Counted from the first letter of the stretch, positions 51,301-59,911 are shown. The stretch is 64,000 nucleotides of DNA from Plantactinospora soyae (GCF_014874095.1 NZ_JADBEB010000001.1:1612001-1676000); one strand, 5' to 3'. The notes: generated from the letters alone by a model not told the origin. Numbers and translations: made by a program.

Positions 51301-52770
51301 CTACTGCAACAAACCGCGCACCGCCGTCTCAATCGCCCGATGGAAGGTCGGATAGGCGTAGATCATGCTAGCCAGGGTGGTCACCGGGACCTCGGCGTGC
51401 ACCGCCACGACCAGTGCGCTCAGCACCTCACCGCCGACCGGGCCGGCCGACGTCGCGCCGACCAGCACCCCACGGTCGGCGTCGGCGACCAGTTTGATGA
51501 AGCCCGCGTCGCCCACCTCGTGGATCCAGCCCCGGGTCGAGTCGGAGAGCGGGGTGAAGCCGACCCGGACGTTCAGTCCCCGCTCCCGGGCCTGCCGTTC
51601 GGTCAGCCCGACCGCGCCCACCTCGGGATCGGTGAAGGTGACCCGGGGCAGGGCACGGTAGTCGGCCCGCCGGCCACCGCCGTCGCCGTCGCCGTCCACG
51701 CCGGCACCGGCCGGACCGGTCCCGACGCCCGCCCGGCGCAGGATGTCGTCGATCGCGATCCCGGCCTGGTACATCGCCACGTGCGTGAAGGCGCCGTGCC
51801 CGGTCAGGTCGCCGACCGCCCAGATCCCGTCGGCCGCCCGCATCCGGTCGTCCGTCTCCAGGAACCGTTTCGTCGGATCGAGCCCGACGGTCTCCAGCCC
51901 GAGCGTGTCCAGTACGGCCCGCCGGCCCGTCGCCACCAGCAGCCGCTCGCCACGGAGCTGGTCCCCACCGGCCAGGTGGACGGTGAACCCGGTGCCGTCG
52001 TGCTCGACCCGCTCGGCACCGGCCCCGGTGTGCACCGTGACCCCGTCCGCGCGCAACGCGGCGGCGACCCGCTCCGACGACTCCGGCTCCTCCAGGGCCA
52101 GCACCCGCGCGCCGGCCTCGATCACGCTGACCCGTACGCCGAACCGGGCGAAGACCTGTGCGAGTTCCACGCCGATCGCCCCGCCGCCCAGTACCACCAG
52201 CGATTCGGGCAGCTCGGCGACCTCGATCGCCTCCCGGTTGGTCCAGTACGGGGTGCCGGCCAGTCCCGGTACCGGCGGGATGACCGGAGTGGTCCCCGTA
52301 CCCAGGACAACACCGACCCGGGCCCGGTAGACCTCCTCGCCGACCTGGACCAGGCCGGGACCGGCCAGCGTGCCAGTACCACGGACGAGTCGGCCGCCCT
52401 TGGAGGTCAACCGCTCGGCCCCGGCGTCGTCGGTCCAACCGGCGGTGGCCTCCTCGCGGATCCGCTTGGCCACGGTGGTCCAGTCCGACTCGACCTGAGC
52501 CCGGCCGGCCAGCTGGTCGACCCGGTGCGCTTCGGCCAGGGCGTTGCCGGCCCGGATCATGATCTTGCTCGGTACGCACCCCCAGAACGGACACTCCCCG
52601 CCGACCAGGCGATGTTCGATGCCCACGACCGACAGGCCGGCCTCGGCGAGCCGGTTCGCCGTCTCCTCGCCACCCACACCCAACCCGACCACCACGACGT
52701 CCACGTCCGCGGTCACGTCCGCGCCCACCGTTCCGTCGACGTCCACGTGCATCTGTTCCGGTTCAGCCAT
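51301..52770 (-). CDS. FAD-dependent pyridine nucleotide-disulfide oxidoreductase, atypical
   Basis: Flavoprotein of 489 residues of the dihydrolipoamide dehydrogenase/mercuric reductase family. It has the FAD motif VVVVGLGVGGEETANRLAEAG, the redox pair C-x4-C in GGECPFWGCVPSK (with Phe-Trp instead of the usual Val-Asn), the NAD-binding motif VVLGGGAIGVELAQVFARFG and the second FAD motif IWAVGDLTG. The C-terminal active-site His of the family (usual HPT...E) is replaced by YPTFHRAIE, so the proton relay is lost or changed. A Gly/Asp-rich insert (GPAGAGVDGDGDGGGRR) lies near residue 375. The function is unknown. The ATG at 52770 has GAGGAAAG 8 bp upstream. Confidence 0.9.
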   Translation of the reverse strand: MAEPEQMHVDVDGTVGADVTADVDVVVVGLGVGGEETANRLAEAGLSVVGIEHRLVGGECPFWGCVPSKIMIRAGNALAEAHRVDQLAGRAQVESDWTTVAKRIREEATAGWTDDAGAERLTSKGGRLVRGTGTLAGPGLVQVGEEVYRARVGVVLGTGTTPVIPPVPGLAGTPYWTNREAIEVAELPESLVVLGGGAIGVELAQVFARFGVRVSVIEAGARVLALEEPESSERVAAALRADGVTVHTGAGAERVEHDGTGFTVHLAGGDQLRGERLLVATGRRAVLDTLGLETVGLDPTKRFLETDDRMRAADGIWAVGDLTGHGAFTHVAMYQAGIAIDDILRRAGVGTGPAGAGVDGDGDGGGRRADYRALPRVTFTDPEVGAVGLTERQARERGLNVRVGFTPLSDSTRGWIHEVGDAGFIKLVADADRGVLVGATSAGPVGGEVLSALVVAVHAEVPVTTLASMIYAYPTFHRAIETAVRGLLQ

Positions 52771-52927
52771 GACGCCAGCTTTCCTCATCCGTCGCCGGCC
52801 GACCAGGCGGATCGAATCCCCGGCGTACGGCGTTTCGGAGCCACGCCCCGCCGCCTACGCTGGTCGGGCGGGCCGGTTCGACGCCGTGGACGCCGACCGG
52901 CGAACGGCCACGGGGAGGCACCTGCCG

Positions 52928-54544
52928 ATGACCGACGTCGATGTACTGATCGCCGGGTACGGGCCGGTCGGCGCCACCCTGGCCGCACTGCTGGGCCGAC
53001 GGGGTGTCGCCACGATGGTGGTCGACCCCGGCGGGGAGCCCTATCCACTGCCCCGGGCCGCCGTGCTCGACGCCGAGGTGCTGCGGGTCCTGGTCGGCCT
53101 GCCGGGCGCCGCCGACCTGGGCCGGTGGGCGGTCGAGGTGCACCACTCCCGGTTCCTGGCGCCCGACCGTACGGTGCTGATCAGCATGTCGCCGGTGGCC
53201 AGCGGGTTCGGGCTGCCCGCCGCCGCGCTGATCGATCAGCCGGAGCTGGAGGCGGCGCTGCGGGAGGGCATCGACACGCTGCCCGGCGTCACGGTGCGGC
53301 TCGGCCGCTCGGTGGCCGCCCTCGAACCGGCCGGCGATCACGTCCGGGTGGGACTCGACGACGGTACGACGGTGCGGGCCCGCTGGGTCGTCGGCTGCGA
53401 CGGGGCCTCCAGCACCGTACGACGCCTGGCCGACCTGCCCTTCCACGGCCAGTCGTACGCCGTGCCGTGGCTGGTCGTCGACGCCGAGACCGACGAGACC
53501 GACGTCGAGGCGTCCACCTCGATGGTGCTCGATCCGCGCCGGCCGCTCGTCACGATGGCCAGTGCAGGCCGACGCCGCTGGGAGTGGATGCTGCATCCGG
53601 GCGAGGACCCGGCCGAACTCGGCGCCCCGGAGTCCGTCCGCCGACTGGTCGCCGGCTGGATCGACCCGGACACGATCCGGATCCGCCGGGTGACCGTCTT
53701 CACCTTCCACTCCCGGCAGGCGACGCACTGGCGCCGGGGCCGGATCCTGCTCGCCGGTGACGCGGCGCACCTGATGCCGCCGTTCGCCGGACAGGGCCTG
53801 GCCAGTGGCATCCGGGATGTCCAGAGCCTCGCCTGGCGGCTCGCCGACGTGCTCGGTGGGCTCGCCGACGACGGGCTGCTCGCCGGGTACGAACGGGAGC
53901 GGCGGCCACACGTCGCCGAGTTGGTCCGGGTGAGCCTCGGGGTCGGCCGGGTGCTCCAGACCGGCAACCGGGGGCTGTCGGCCGTACTCCGGTTGCTGAT
54001 CCGGGCCGTGGCCGCGATCCCCGGGATGCCGGCCCGGGCCGCCCGACAGGGCCGACCCCGGCCGGCGCTGCCGAAGGGCACCGGAGGCGTGCTGCCCGGC
54101 GCCGGTCGGATGCTGCCCAATCCACTGGTGGGAACCGTCGACGGCGGACCTGCCCGAGCGGCTGCTCCGGTGGGAACCGTCGACGGCGGACCTGCCCCGG
54201 CGGCTGCTCCGGGTGGGCCGGACGGACCGGTCCGGCTCGACGAACTGCTCGGGCCCGGCTGGGCGGTGATCGGGCTCGGCTGCGATCCGCTGGCCGGCGC
54301 CGACGCCGCGGCACTGGCCTGGGTCGACGCCCGGGCCGCGGTGACGCTGACCACCGGTCGGGCGGACGACCCGCGCCGGCCGGACAGCCGCTGGATCGAG
54401 GACGGCACCGGCGCGCTCGGTGCCGGTCCGGCCGTTCTGGTGGTACGCCCGGACCGCTTCCTGCTCGGCAGCCTCCCGCCGCCGCTGTACGGCCGGGACC
54501 TCGACCGCGCGATCCGCAGCCTCGGCGGAACCGGCGAGGGTTAG
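52928..54544 (+). CDS. FAD-dependent aromatic-ring monooxygenase (MhpA/RdmE type)
   Basis: Flavoprotein monooxygenase of 538 residues, PHBH fold. The N-terminal FAD motif is VLIAGYGPVGATLAALLGRRG, followed by the DG motif RWVVGCDGASSTVRR and the GD motif GRILLAGDAAHLMPPFAGQGLASGIRD. The C-terminal thioredoxin-like domain is shortened. Such enzymes hydroxylate aromatic substrates (3-hydroxyphenylpropionate, polyketides) with NADPH and O2. A 42-bp tandem duplication puts two VGTVDGGPA(R/P)AAAP units before the last domain. RBS GGGAGG at good spacing. The stop codon overlaps that of crtB on the other strand (TTAG). Confidence 0.9.
   Translation: MTDVDVLIAGYGPVGATLAALLGRRGVATMVVDPGGEPYPLPRAAVLDAEVLRVLVGLPGAADLGRWAVEVHHSRFLAPDRTVLISMSPVASGFGLPAAALIDQPELEAALREGIDTLPGVTVRLGRSVAALEPAGDHVRVGLDDGTTVRARWVVGCDGASSTVRRLADLPFHGQSYAVPWLVVDAETDETDVEASTSMVLDPRRPLVTMASAGRRRWEWMLHPGEDPAELGAPESVRRLVAGWIDPDTIRIRRVTVFTFHSRQATHWRRGRILLAGDAAHLMPPFAGQGLASGIRDVQSLAWRLADVLGGLADDGLLAGYERERRPHVAELVRVSLGVGRVLQTGNRGLSAVLRLLIRAVAAIPGMPARAARQGRPRPALPKGTGGVLPGAGRMLPNPLVGTVDGGPARAAAPVGTVDGGPAPAAAPGGPDGPVRLDELLGPGWAVIGLGCDPLAGADAAALAWVDARAAVTLTTGRADDPRRPDSRWIEDGTGALGAGPAVLVVRPDRFLLGSLPPPLYGRDLDRAIRSLGGTGEG
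54127..54210. repeat. 42-bp tandem duplication inside the monooxygenase gene
   Basis: Two 42-bp units (54127-54168 and 54169-54210) are almost identical, keeping the frame and adding 14 Gly/Ala/Pro-rich residues. It lies in the linker to the C-terminal domain. Confidence 0.85.
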
Positions 54545-55518
54545 GGAGTCGTCGCGGTGGTGCGGCGATCGCGGTTCGGCGCCCCGGCCCGGGACATCCG
54601 GCGCCACGGCTCGCCCGGCGACCCGGGTACGGCCACCGGGGTGCCGGTCGGGGTGAGCAGGGCTCGGGCCACGACCGCCGCCCGGCGTCGCCGGGGCACC
54701 ACGGCCCGGCGGGCGAAGACGTCGTACCCGGCGGCGATCACCTCGTCGAGAATGCCGCCGTACAGCACGTAGGCGGTGCGGATGCAGGACTGCGACGCGG
54801 GGGCGAGCAGGGTGACGCCGGGCGCCGCCGCCCGGTAGTGGGCCCGGGCGCGGGTCACCTCGTACTCGATCAGTTGCCGGATCCGGGGCGTGACGGCCCG
54901 CCGCCCGGCGGCGGCGACCAGGTCGGCGTGGGTGACGCCGAACGCCGCCAGGTCCTCGGCCGGCAGGTAGACCCGGCCCCGGTCGAGGTCCTCGGCGACG
55001 TCCCGGATGAAGTTGGTCAACTGGAAGGCGAAGCCGAGTTGCCGGGCCGGCTCGCGGGCGGCGGCCGGATCGACGCTGCCCAGGATCGGCAGCATCATCG
55101 TGCCGATCGCGGCGGCCGAGCCGTCCATGTAGTCGAGCAGGTCGGCGTAGCGGGGGTAGCTGGCGACGGTCAGGTCCATCGCCATGCTGCGCAGGAACGC
55201 CGCGAAGTCGGCCCGGTCGAGGTCGAAGACCGCGATGGTGTGCAGGACCGCCGGCAGCAGCGGGTCGTCCACCCGTTCGCCGCCCAGTCCGGCGAGGAAC
55301 CGGTCGGACCAGTCGGCGAGCCGGGCGGCGCGCATCTCCGGCGACAGCTCGCCGGTCTGGTCCACGATCTCGTCGGCATAGCGGGTGAAGCCGTAGAGGG
55401 CGTGCACATGTCGCCGTTTCCAGGCGGGCAGCAGCCGGGTCGCGAGATAGTAGGTCCGGCCGTGCCGCCTGTGCAGCTGGCGGCAGCACTCGTAGGACCT
55501 GCCGAGACTGGTGTCCAC
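54541..55518 (-). CDS. crtB: Phytoene synthase (squalene/phytoene synthase family)
   Basis: Protein of 325 residues that condenses two geranylgeranyl diphosphates to phytoene, the first committed step to carotenoids. Both Mg-diphosphate-binding sites are visible: YADEIVDQ (Asp49-x3-Asp53) and NFIRDVAEDLDRGRVYLP (D-x3-D). LHRRHGRTYYLATRLLP near the start is typical. The GTG at 55518 starts the conserved part; the frame is open further but overlaps the divergent promoter. Squalene synthase activity cannot be excluded from the sequence alone, but its divergent partner crtI supports phytoene. No crtE gene is seen in the window. Confidence 0.9.
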   Translation of the reverse strand: MDTSLGRSYECCRQLHRRHGRTYYLATRLLPAWKRRHVHALYGFTRYADEIVDQTGELSPEMRAARLADWSDRFLAGLGGERVDDPLLPAVLHTIAVFDLDRADFAAFLRSMAMDLTVASYPRYADLLDYMDGSAAAIGTMMLPILGSVDPAAAREPARQLGFAFQLTNFIRDVAEDLDRGRVYLPAEDLAAFGVTHADLVAAAGRRAVTPRIRQLIEYEVTRARAHYRAAAPGVTLLAPASQSCIRTAYVLYGGILDEVIAAGYDVFARRAVVPRRRRAAVVARALLTPTGTPVAVPGSPGEPWRRMSRAGAPNRDRRTTATTP

Positions 55519-55691
55519 CGACCCCCCTGGACTGATCGACGCATCAATCGACGCAACTCGTGGTCCTAGGGTACGCTCGACCCCGGGTCCGAGGAAGTGG
55601 TTCCCGGCCCGCCACATCCATCCGGCGCGGCGGTTGCCCAGGTCAGGGTCACCGTGAGCGCATGATGTGGACGGCGTGGAGGAGGTGGCGG
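55519..55691. promoter_or_regulatory. Divergent crtB/crtI promoter region with 12-bp-period repeats
   Basis: The 173-bp space between the two starts holds a direct repeat ATCGACGCA at 55535-55543 and 55547-55555, one 12-bp step apart, 17-37 bp before the crtB start. Tandem repeats with a period near one DNA turn are the type of operator used by CarH-like tetrameric MerR repressors, and a CarH/LitR-like gene is in the same cluster. The repeat is seen; its function is inference. The crtI ribosome site GGAGGAGG lies at 55678-55685. Confidence 0.4.
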
Positions 55692-57179
55692 GTGCGGACC
55701 GTTCCTGGACGGACCGATCGGGTGGTGGTCGTCGGTGCCGGGCTCGGCGGGCTCGCCTGCGCGCTGCACCTGGCCGGCGCCGGCCGGCAGGTGACCGTCC
55801 TCGAACGCGAGTCCGGGCCCGGGGGCCGGGCCGGACGGCTCCGCCTCGACGGGTACGAGTTCGACACCGGCCCGACCGTGCTGACCATGCCCGACCTCAT
55901 CGCCGAGGCGCTGGCCGCGGTCGGCGAGGAGCTGACCGACTGGCTCGACCTCGTTCCGCTGGACCCGGCCTACCGGGCGCACTATCCGGACGGGTCCACC
56001 CTGGACGTGCAGACCGACACGACCCGGATGGCCGGGGAGATCTCCCGGGTCTGCGGCCCCCGGGAGGCCGACGGATACCTGCGGTTCGTCGACTACGCCC
56101 GCCGGCTCTGGCAGCTCGAACGCACCGACTTCATCGACCGCAACCTGGACAGCCCGACCGACCTGCTGACCACGAACCTCCTCCGGCTGATGGCGGCCGG
56201 TGCTTTCCGGCGGTTGCAGACGAAGATCGACCAGTTCTTCGCCGACCCCCGTACCCGCCGGATCTTCTCCTTCCAGGCCATGTACGCCGGCCTCGCCCCG
56301 CACGACGCGCTCGCCATCTACACCGTGATCGCCTACCTCGACTCGGTGGCCGGGGTCTACTTCCCACGTGGCGGTATCCACGCGGTGTCCCGGGCGATGG
56401 CCGACGCCGCCGAGAAGCACGGCGTCCGGATCGAGTACGACACCACCGTGACCCGGGTGGAGACCTCGGCGGGCCGGGCCACCGGGGTGCACACCGCCGA
56501 CGGCACGCGGGTGCCGGCCGACGTGGTGGTGCTCAATCCCGACCTGCCGATCGCCTACCGGGACCTGCTGCCACCCGCCGGGCGCCCGCGTCGACTCCGC
56601 TACTCGCCGTCCTGCGTGGTGCTGCACCTCGGCTCCCGGCAGGAGTACCGGGGGATCGCCCACCACAACATCCACTTCGGGCGGGCCTGGCGGGGCACCT
56701 TCGACGAGGTGATCCGGCAGGGCCGGCTGATGTCGGATCCGTCGCTGCTGGTCACCAACCCCAGTCGTACCGACCCGTCCGTCGCACCGGAGCACCGGCA
56801 CAGCTACTACGTCCTCGCTCCGGTACCCAACCTCGACCGTGGCGCCGGGCTCGACTGGCGGGGCGGGCTCGCGCAGCGGTACGCGGACGAGTTGCTGGCC
56901 ACCCTGGAGCAGCGCGGCTACCTCGGCCTGGCCGACAGCGTGGAGGTCGCCCGGATCGTCACCCCGGCCGACTGGGCCGACTCCGGGCTGGCCGCCGGTA
57001 CGCCGTTCGCCGCCGCGCACAACCTGACCCAGACCGGCCCGTTCCGGCCGGGGAACCTGCACCGCACACTGTCCAATGTGGTCTTCGTCGGCTCTGGTAC
57101 GCAGCCAGGGGTGGGGGTACCGATGGTGTTGATCTCCGGAAAGCTCGCCGCCGCCCGGGTGACTGGAGGTGGCCGATGA
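55692..57179 (+). CDS. crtI: Phytoene desaturase
   Basis: FAD-dependent carotene desaturase of 495 residues. FAD-binding motif VVVVGAGLGGLACALHLAGAGRQVTVLERESGPGGRAGR near the N-terminus, seen in parts as VVVGAGLGGLACALHLAG and ERESGPGGRAG; substrate-cap residues DTGPTVLTMPDL; and the CrtI C-terminal signature GNLHRTLSNVVFVGSGTQPGVGVPMVLISGKLAAARV, here as VGSGTQPGVGVPMVLISGK. It introduces double bonds into phytoene to give neurosporene or lycopene. The GTG at 55692 has GGAGGAGG 6 bp upstream and is better than the upstream ATG pair at 55662-55665. Its stop overlaps the next start (ATGA). Confidence 0.9.
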   Translation: MRTVPGRTDRVVVVGAGLGGLACALHLAGAGRQVTVLERESGPGGRAGRLRLDGYEFDTGPTVLTMPDLIAEALAAVGEELTDWLDLVPLDPAYRAHYPDGSTLDVQTDTTRMAGEISRVCGPREADGYLRFVDYARRLWQLERTDFIDRNLDSPTDLLTTNLLRLMAAGAFRRLQTKIDQFFADPRTRRIFSFQAMYAGLAPHDALAIYTVIAYLDSVAGVYFPRGGIHAVSRAMADAAEKHGVRIEYDTTVTRVETSAGRATGVHTADGTRVPADVVVLNPDLPIAYRDLLPPAGRPRRLRYSPSCVVLHLGSRQEYRGIAHHNIHFGRAWRGTFDEVIRQGRLMSDPSLLVTNPSRTDPSVAPEHRHSYYVLAPVPNLDRGAGLDWRGGLAQRYADELLATLEQRGYLGLADSVEVARIVTPADWADSGLAAGTPFAAAHNLTQTGPFRPGNLHRTLSNVVFVGSGTQPGVGVPMVLISGKLAAARVTGGGR

Positions 57180-57907
57180 CGTCGGACCGCGACACCGCGG
57201 ACCGGGAGACCTCGGATCGCGAGGCGCACCTGGTCGAACTGGTCGACGAGGCGGGGAAGCCGATCGGCGCCCGGACGGTCGACGAGGCGCACCAGCTCCC
57301 GGGTCTGCTGCACCGGGCGTTCTCCGTGTTCCTGGTCGACCCGGCGGGACGGGTACTGCTCCAGCAGCGGGCCGCCACCAAGACGCGCTTTCCGTTGCGC
57401 TGGGCCAACAGCTGTTGCGGGCACCCGGCCCCCGGCCAGTCGCTCGACACCGCCGCCGGCCGGCGCCTGCACGAGGAACTCGGCGTCAGCGGGGTGCCAC
57501 TGACCGAGATCGGGGTCTACCTCTACCGGGCGGAGGATCCCGAGACCGGCCGGGTCGAATTCGAGTACGACCACGTGCTGCGCGGGGACTTCGCTCCCGA
57601 CCGGTCGGTGCTGCCCGACCCCGACGAGGTTGCCGACCTGCGCTGGATGCACCCGGACGAGCTGCGCGCCCAACTGGACGCCGATCCGACCGCGTACGCA
57701 CCCTGGCTCGGCGGCGTACTCAGCCGACTCCGCCACCCCGAGGCGGTCCCACCGGCCCCCGAGCCCGCACCACCCGCCGCCGTACCACCCGCCGCCGGGC
57801 CGTCCGCCACACCGTCGCGGAAGCCCGGAAACGACGGACGGTGGCACATCCGGAGCGCCACCGGTTCGGAGGAGGACAACCCGGCGGAGCGGTCGGGTGG
57901 CCGATGA
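57176..57907 (+). CDS. idi: Type 1 isopentenyl-diphosphate delta-isomerase
   Basis: Nudix-fold enzyme of 243 residues that interconverts IPP and DMAPP, feeding prenyl chains to the carotenoid pathway. The active-site Cys is in RWANSCCGHPAPGQ, and the catalytic Glu are in RVEFEYDHVL. The Nudix helix is AAGRRLHEELGV. The last 60 residues, Pro/Ala-rich (PPAPEPAPPAAVPPAAGPS), are beyond the family's usual length of about 180. Translationally coupled to crtI (ATGA overlap) with GGAGG upstream, and overlapping the regulator downstream by 11 bp. Confidence 0.92.
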   Translation: MTSDRDTADRETSDREAHLVELVDEAGKPIGARTVDEAHQLPGLLHRAFSVFLVDPAGRVLLQQRAATKTRFPLRWANSCCGHPAPGQSLDTAAGRRLHEELGVSGVPLTEIGVYLYRAEDPETGRVEFEYDHVLRGDFAPDRSVLPDPDEVADLRWMHPDELRAQLDADPTAYAPWLGGVLSRLRHPEAVPPAPEPAPPAAVPPAAGPSATPSRKPGNDGRWHIRSATGSEEDNPAERSGGR

Positions 57908-58889
57908 CGGGCTGAGCGCCGGAGCCGTCGCCCGACGGCTGGGCGTCGCCGTCACGACCCTGCGAAGCTGGCACCAGCGGTACGGGCTGGGGCCGAGCCG
58001 CCACGTGCCGGGGCAGCACCGTCGCTACACCGCCGAGGACCTGCTCCGGCTGGAGGTCATGCGCCAACTCACCACCGACGGGGTCACCCCCGCCGAGGCG
58101 GCCCGCTGGGCGCGCGGGACTCCGGTCGTACCGGGGACTCCGGTCGTACCGGGGGCTCCGGTCGTACCGGGGGCTCCGGCGGGCCCGGTCGTGGCCGGCG
58201 GGGAGCCGGGGTGGGAACGGCCGCCCCGGGCCCGTGACGGCGGAGGTGCGGTCATTCCGGTGGGTCGGGCGGGTCCGGCCGCCCGAGGACTGGCCCGCGC
58301 GGCCGTCCGGCTCGACGCGGAGGCGATGCGGGCGAGCATCGCCACGGCGGTCGACGCCCGAGGTGTCATCGCCACCTGGGAGAGCATCGTCCTACCGGTC
58401 CTGGTCGGCGTCGGCGAACGGCACGCCGCCAGCGCCCGATTCATCGAGGTGGAACACCTGCTCTCCCGGTGCGTGTCGGAGGTCCTCGCCGCGGTGCCCC
58501 GGCCACCCCGTACGCACGCCCCGACGCGGATCCTGCTCTCCTGCGCCGACGAGGAACAGCACACCCTTCCGTTGGAGGCCCTCGCCGCCGCGCTCGCCGA
58601 GGCCGGCCTGCACTGCCGGCTGCTCGGCGCCCGGGTGCCGGTGACCGCACTGGTCGAGGCGGTCGGCCGGACCGCTCCCGAGGCGGTCGTCCTGTGGTCA
58701 CACGCCCGGCACACCGCAGACCCGAACCAGCTGACGACACTGCTCTCCACGCCCCGGCGCCCGGTACTGCTGCTCGCCGCCGGGCCGGGCTGGTCCGCCG
58801 GGGCGCTTCCGACCGGCGTACGCGTGCCGGCGACGCTGGCCGAAGCGGTCGCGCTGTTGAGGGACGTACCCGGGTCTTCGGGACGGTAA
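57897..58889 (+). CDS. MerR-type regulator with cobalamin-binding domain (CarH/LitR-like)
   Basis: Protein of 330 residues. N-terminal MerR HTH (about 1-70): LSAGAVARRLGVAVTTLRSWHQRYGLGPSRHVPGQHRRYTAEDLL, whose key parts are GAVARRLGVAVTTLRSWHQR and GQHRRYTAEDL. Then a linker with four GTPVVP/GAPVVP units and a CarH-type helical cap (VLVGVGERHAASARFIEVEHLL). Last is a B12-binding Rossmann domain, where the lower-ligand His is probably the one in SCADEEQHTLPLEAL; the usual following Gly is Leu. CarH/LitR proteins use adenosylcobalamin to sense light and derepress carotenoid genes. Its place in the crtI-idi operon supports that role. GTG start at 57897 with GGAG upstream. Confidence 0.85.
   Translation: MADDGLSAGAVARRLGVAVTTLRSWHQRYGLGPSRHVPGQHRRYTAEDLLRLEVMRQLTTDGVTPAEAARWARGTPVVPGTPVVPGAPVVPGAPAGPVVAGGEPGWERPPRARDGGGAVIPVGRAGPAARGLARAAVRLDAEAMRASIATAVDARGVIATWESIVLPVLVGVGERHAASARFIEVEHLLSRCVSEVLAAVPRPPRTHAPTRILLSCADEEQHTLPLEALAAALAEAGLHCRLLGARVPVTALVEAVGRTAPEAVVLWSHARHTADPNQLTTLLSTPRRPVLLLAAGPGWSAGALPTGVRVPATLAEAVALLRDVPGSSGR
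58116..58187. repeat. 18-bp tandem repeat, four units, in the linker of the MerR/B12 regulator
   Basis: Four 18-bp units starting at 58116, 58134, 58152 and 58170 (GGNCTCCGGTCGTACCGG-like, the last diverged) encode G(T/A)PVVP repeats between the DNA-binding and light-sensing domains. The frame is kept. Confidence 0.85.
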
Positions 58890-58981
58890 GCAGAAACTAC
58901 GGAGCAATCGGTACACCATTGCCGCCCGCGCTCCGCTAACGTGGGGCAGCCGTAACCCGAAACCCCCTCGGGAGCCGCCCC

Positions 58982-59773
58982 ATGATCAGACGTGCGGCCC
59001 TGGCAGCCGGTCTCGCCCTGCTGGTGCTGGTCACCGGCGGTTGCGCGGGCGACGAGCCGCCGCCCAGGAGAGTGCTGGACTATCCACCGATCCCGGTCGA
59101 GACCACCGTGACCCCGTCGGCCTCGCCGACCCCGCCGAAGACCGGCAAACCGACCAAGAAACCCGCCACGCGCGGCACCGTCGGGCCGCTGAACACCGTG
59201 CGGCTGACCGGGGCACGAGGCGTCGCGCTGACCTTCGACGACGGACCGCACCCGGAGTGGACGCCGAAGGTGCTCGACATACTCCGCCGGGCCAAGGTAC
59301 GGGCCACGTTCTGTGTGGTGGGAGTCAAGGCCCGCAAGTACCCCGCGCTGATGGCCCGGATCGTCCGCGAGGGCCACACCGTGTGCAACCACAGTTGGAA
59401 TCACGATCTCCAGCTCGGAAAGAAGACCAACGCGCAGATCCGGGAAGACCTCCTGCGGACCAACCGGGAGATCCGGCGGGCGGTGCCGGGCGTACGGGTC
59501 CCGCACTATCGTCAGCCCGGCGGCAAGTGGACCCCCGGCATCGTGGCGGTGGTCCGGGACATGGGCATGCAGCCGCTGCACTGGGACGTCGACCCGGCCG
59601 ACTGGGACGACACCAGCACACCGGAGATCAAGAAGCGGATCGCCCAGCAGGCGCGGCCCGGTTCGATCGTGCTGATGCACGACGGCGGCGGTGACCGGAG
59701 TCGCACCGTCGGCGCCTGCCCCCAGATACTGACCTTCCTGCGGCAGAAGTACGGCATCGTACGGCTGCGGTGA
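58982..59773 (+). CDS. Polysaccharide deacetylase (NodB homology) lipoprotein
   Basis: Exported lipoprotein of 263 residues: signal MIRRAALAAGLALLVLVTGGCAG with lipobox Cys at about 21, a Pro/Thr/Lys-rich linker, then a NodB domain (about 75-263). Catalytic motifs: TFDDGPHPEW (Asp base and metal Asp), HSWNHDLQL (metal His), RQPGGKW and LHWDVDPADW, and the last His in VLMHDGGG. CE4 enzymes deacetylate peptidoglycan, chitin or xylan; a membrane-anchored form suggests wall modification. An AGCC-type ribosome site is not obvious before the ATG, but the start begins the signal. Confidence 0.9.
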   Translation: MIRRAALAAGLALLVLVTGGCAGDEPPPRRVLDYPPIPVETTVTPSASPTPPKTGKPTKKPATRGTVGPLNTVRLTGARGVALTFDDGPHPEWTPKVLDILRRAKVRATFCVVGVKARKYPALMARIVREGHTVCNHSWNHDLQLGKKTNAQIREDLLRTNREIRRAVPGVRVPHYRQPGGKWTPGIVAVVRDMGMQPLHWDVDPADWDDTSTPEIKKRIAQQARPGSIVLMHDGGGDRSRTVGACPQILTFLRQKYGIVRLR

Positions 59774-59911
59774 GGTTGTTTGGGGTTGTTTGTCCCACTG
59801 GCAATACCGGTTTGGTCCGTCGGCAGGGCATCACGTATGCTTTCGAAGCCTCCGGCGGGGCCGGATGGGAGCACAACCGCTGAAGTTGTCATGTGCAATG
59901 ATGGCGGGGCC

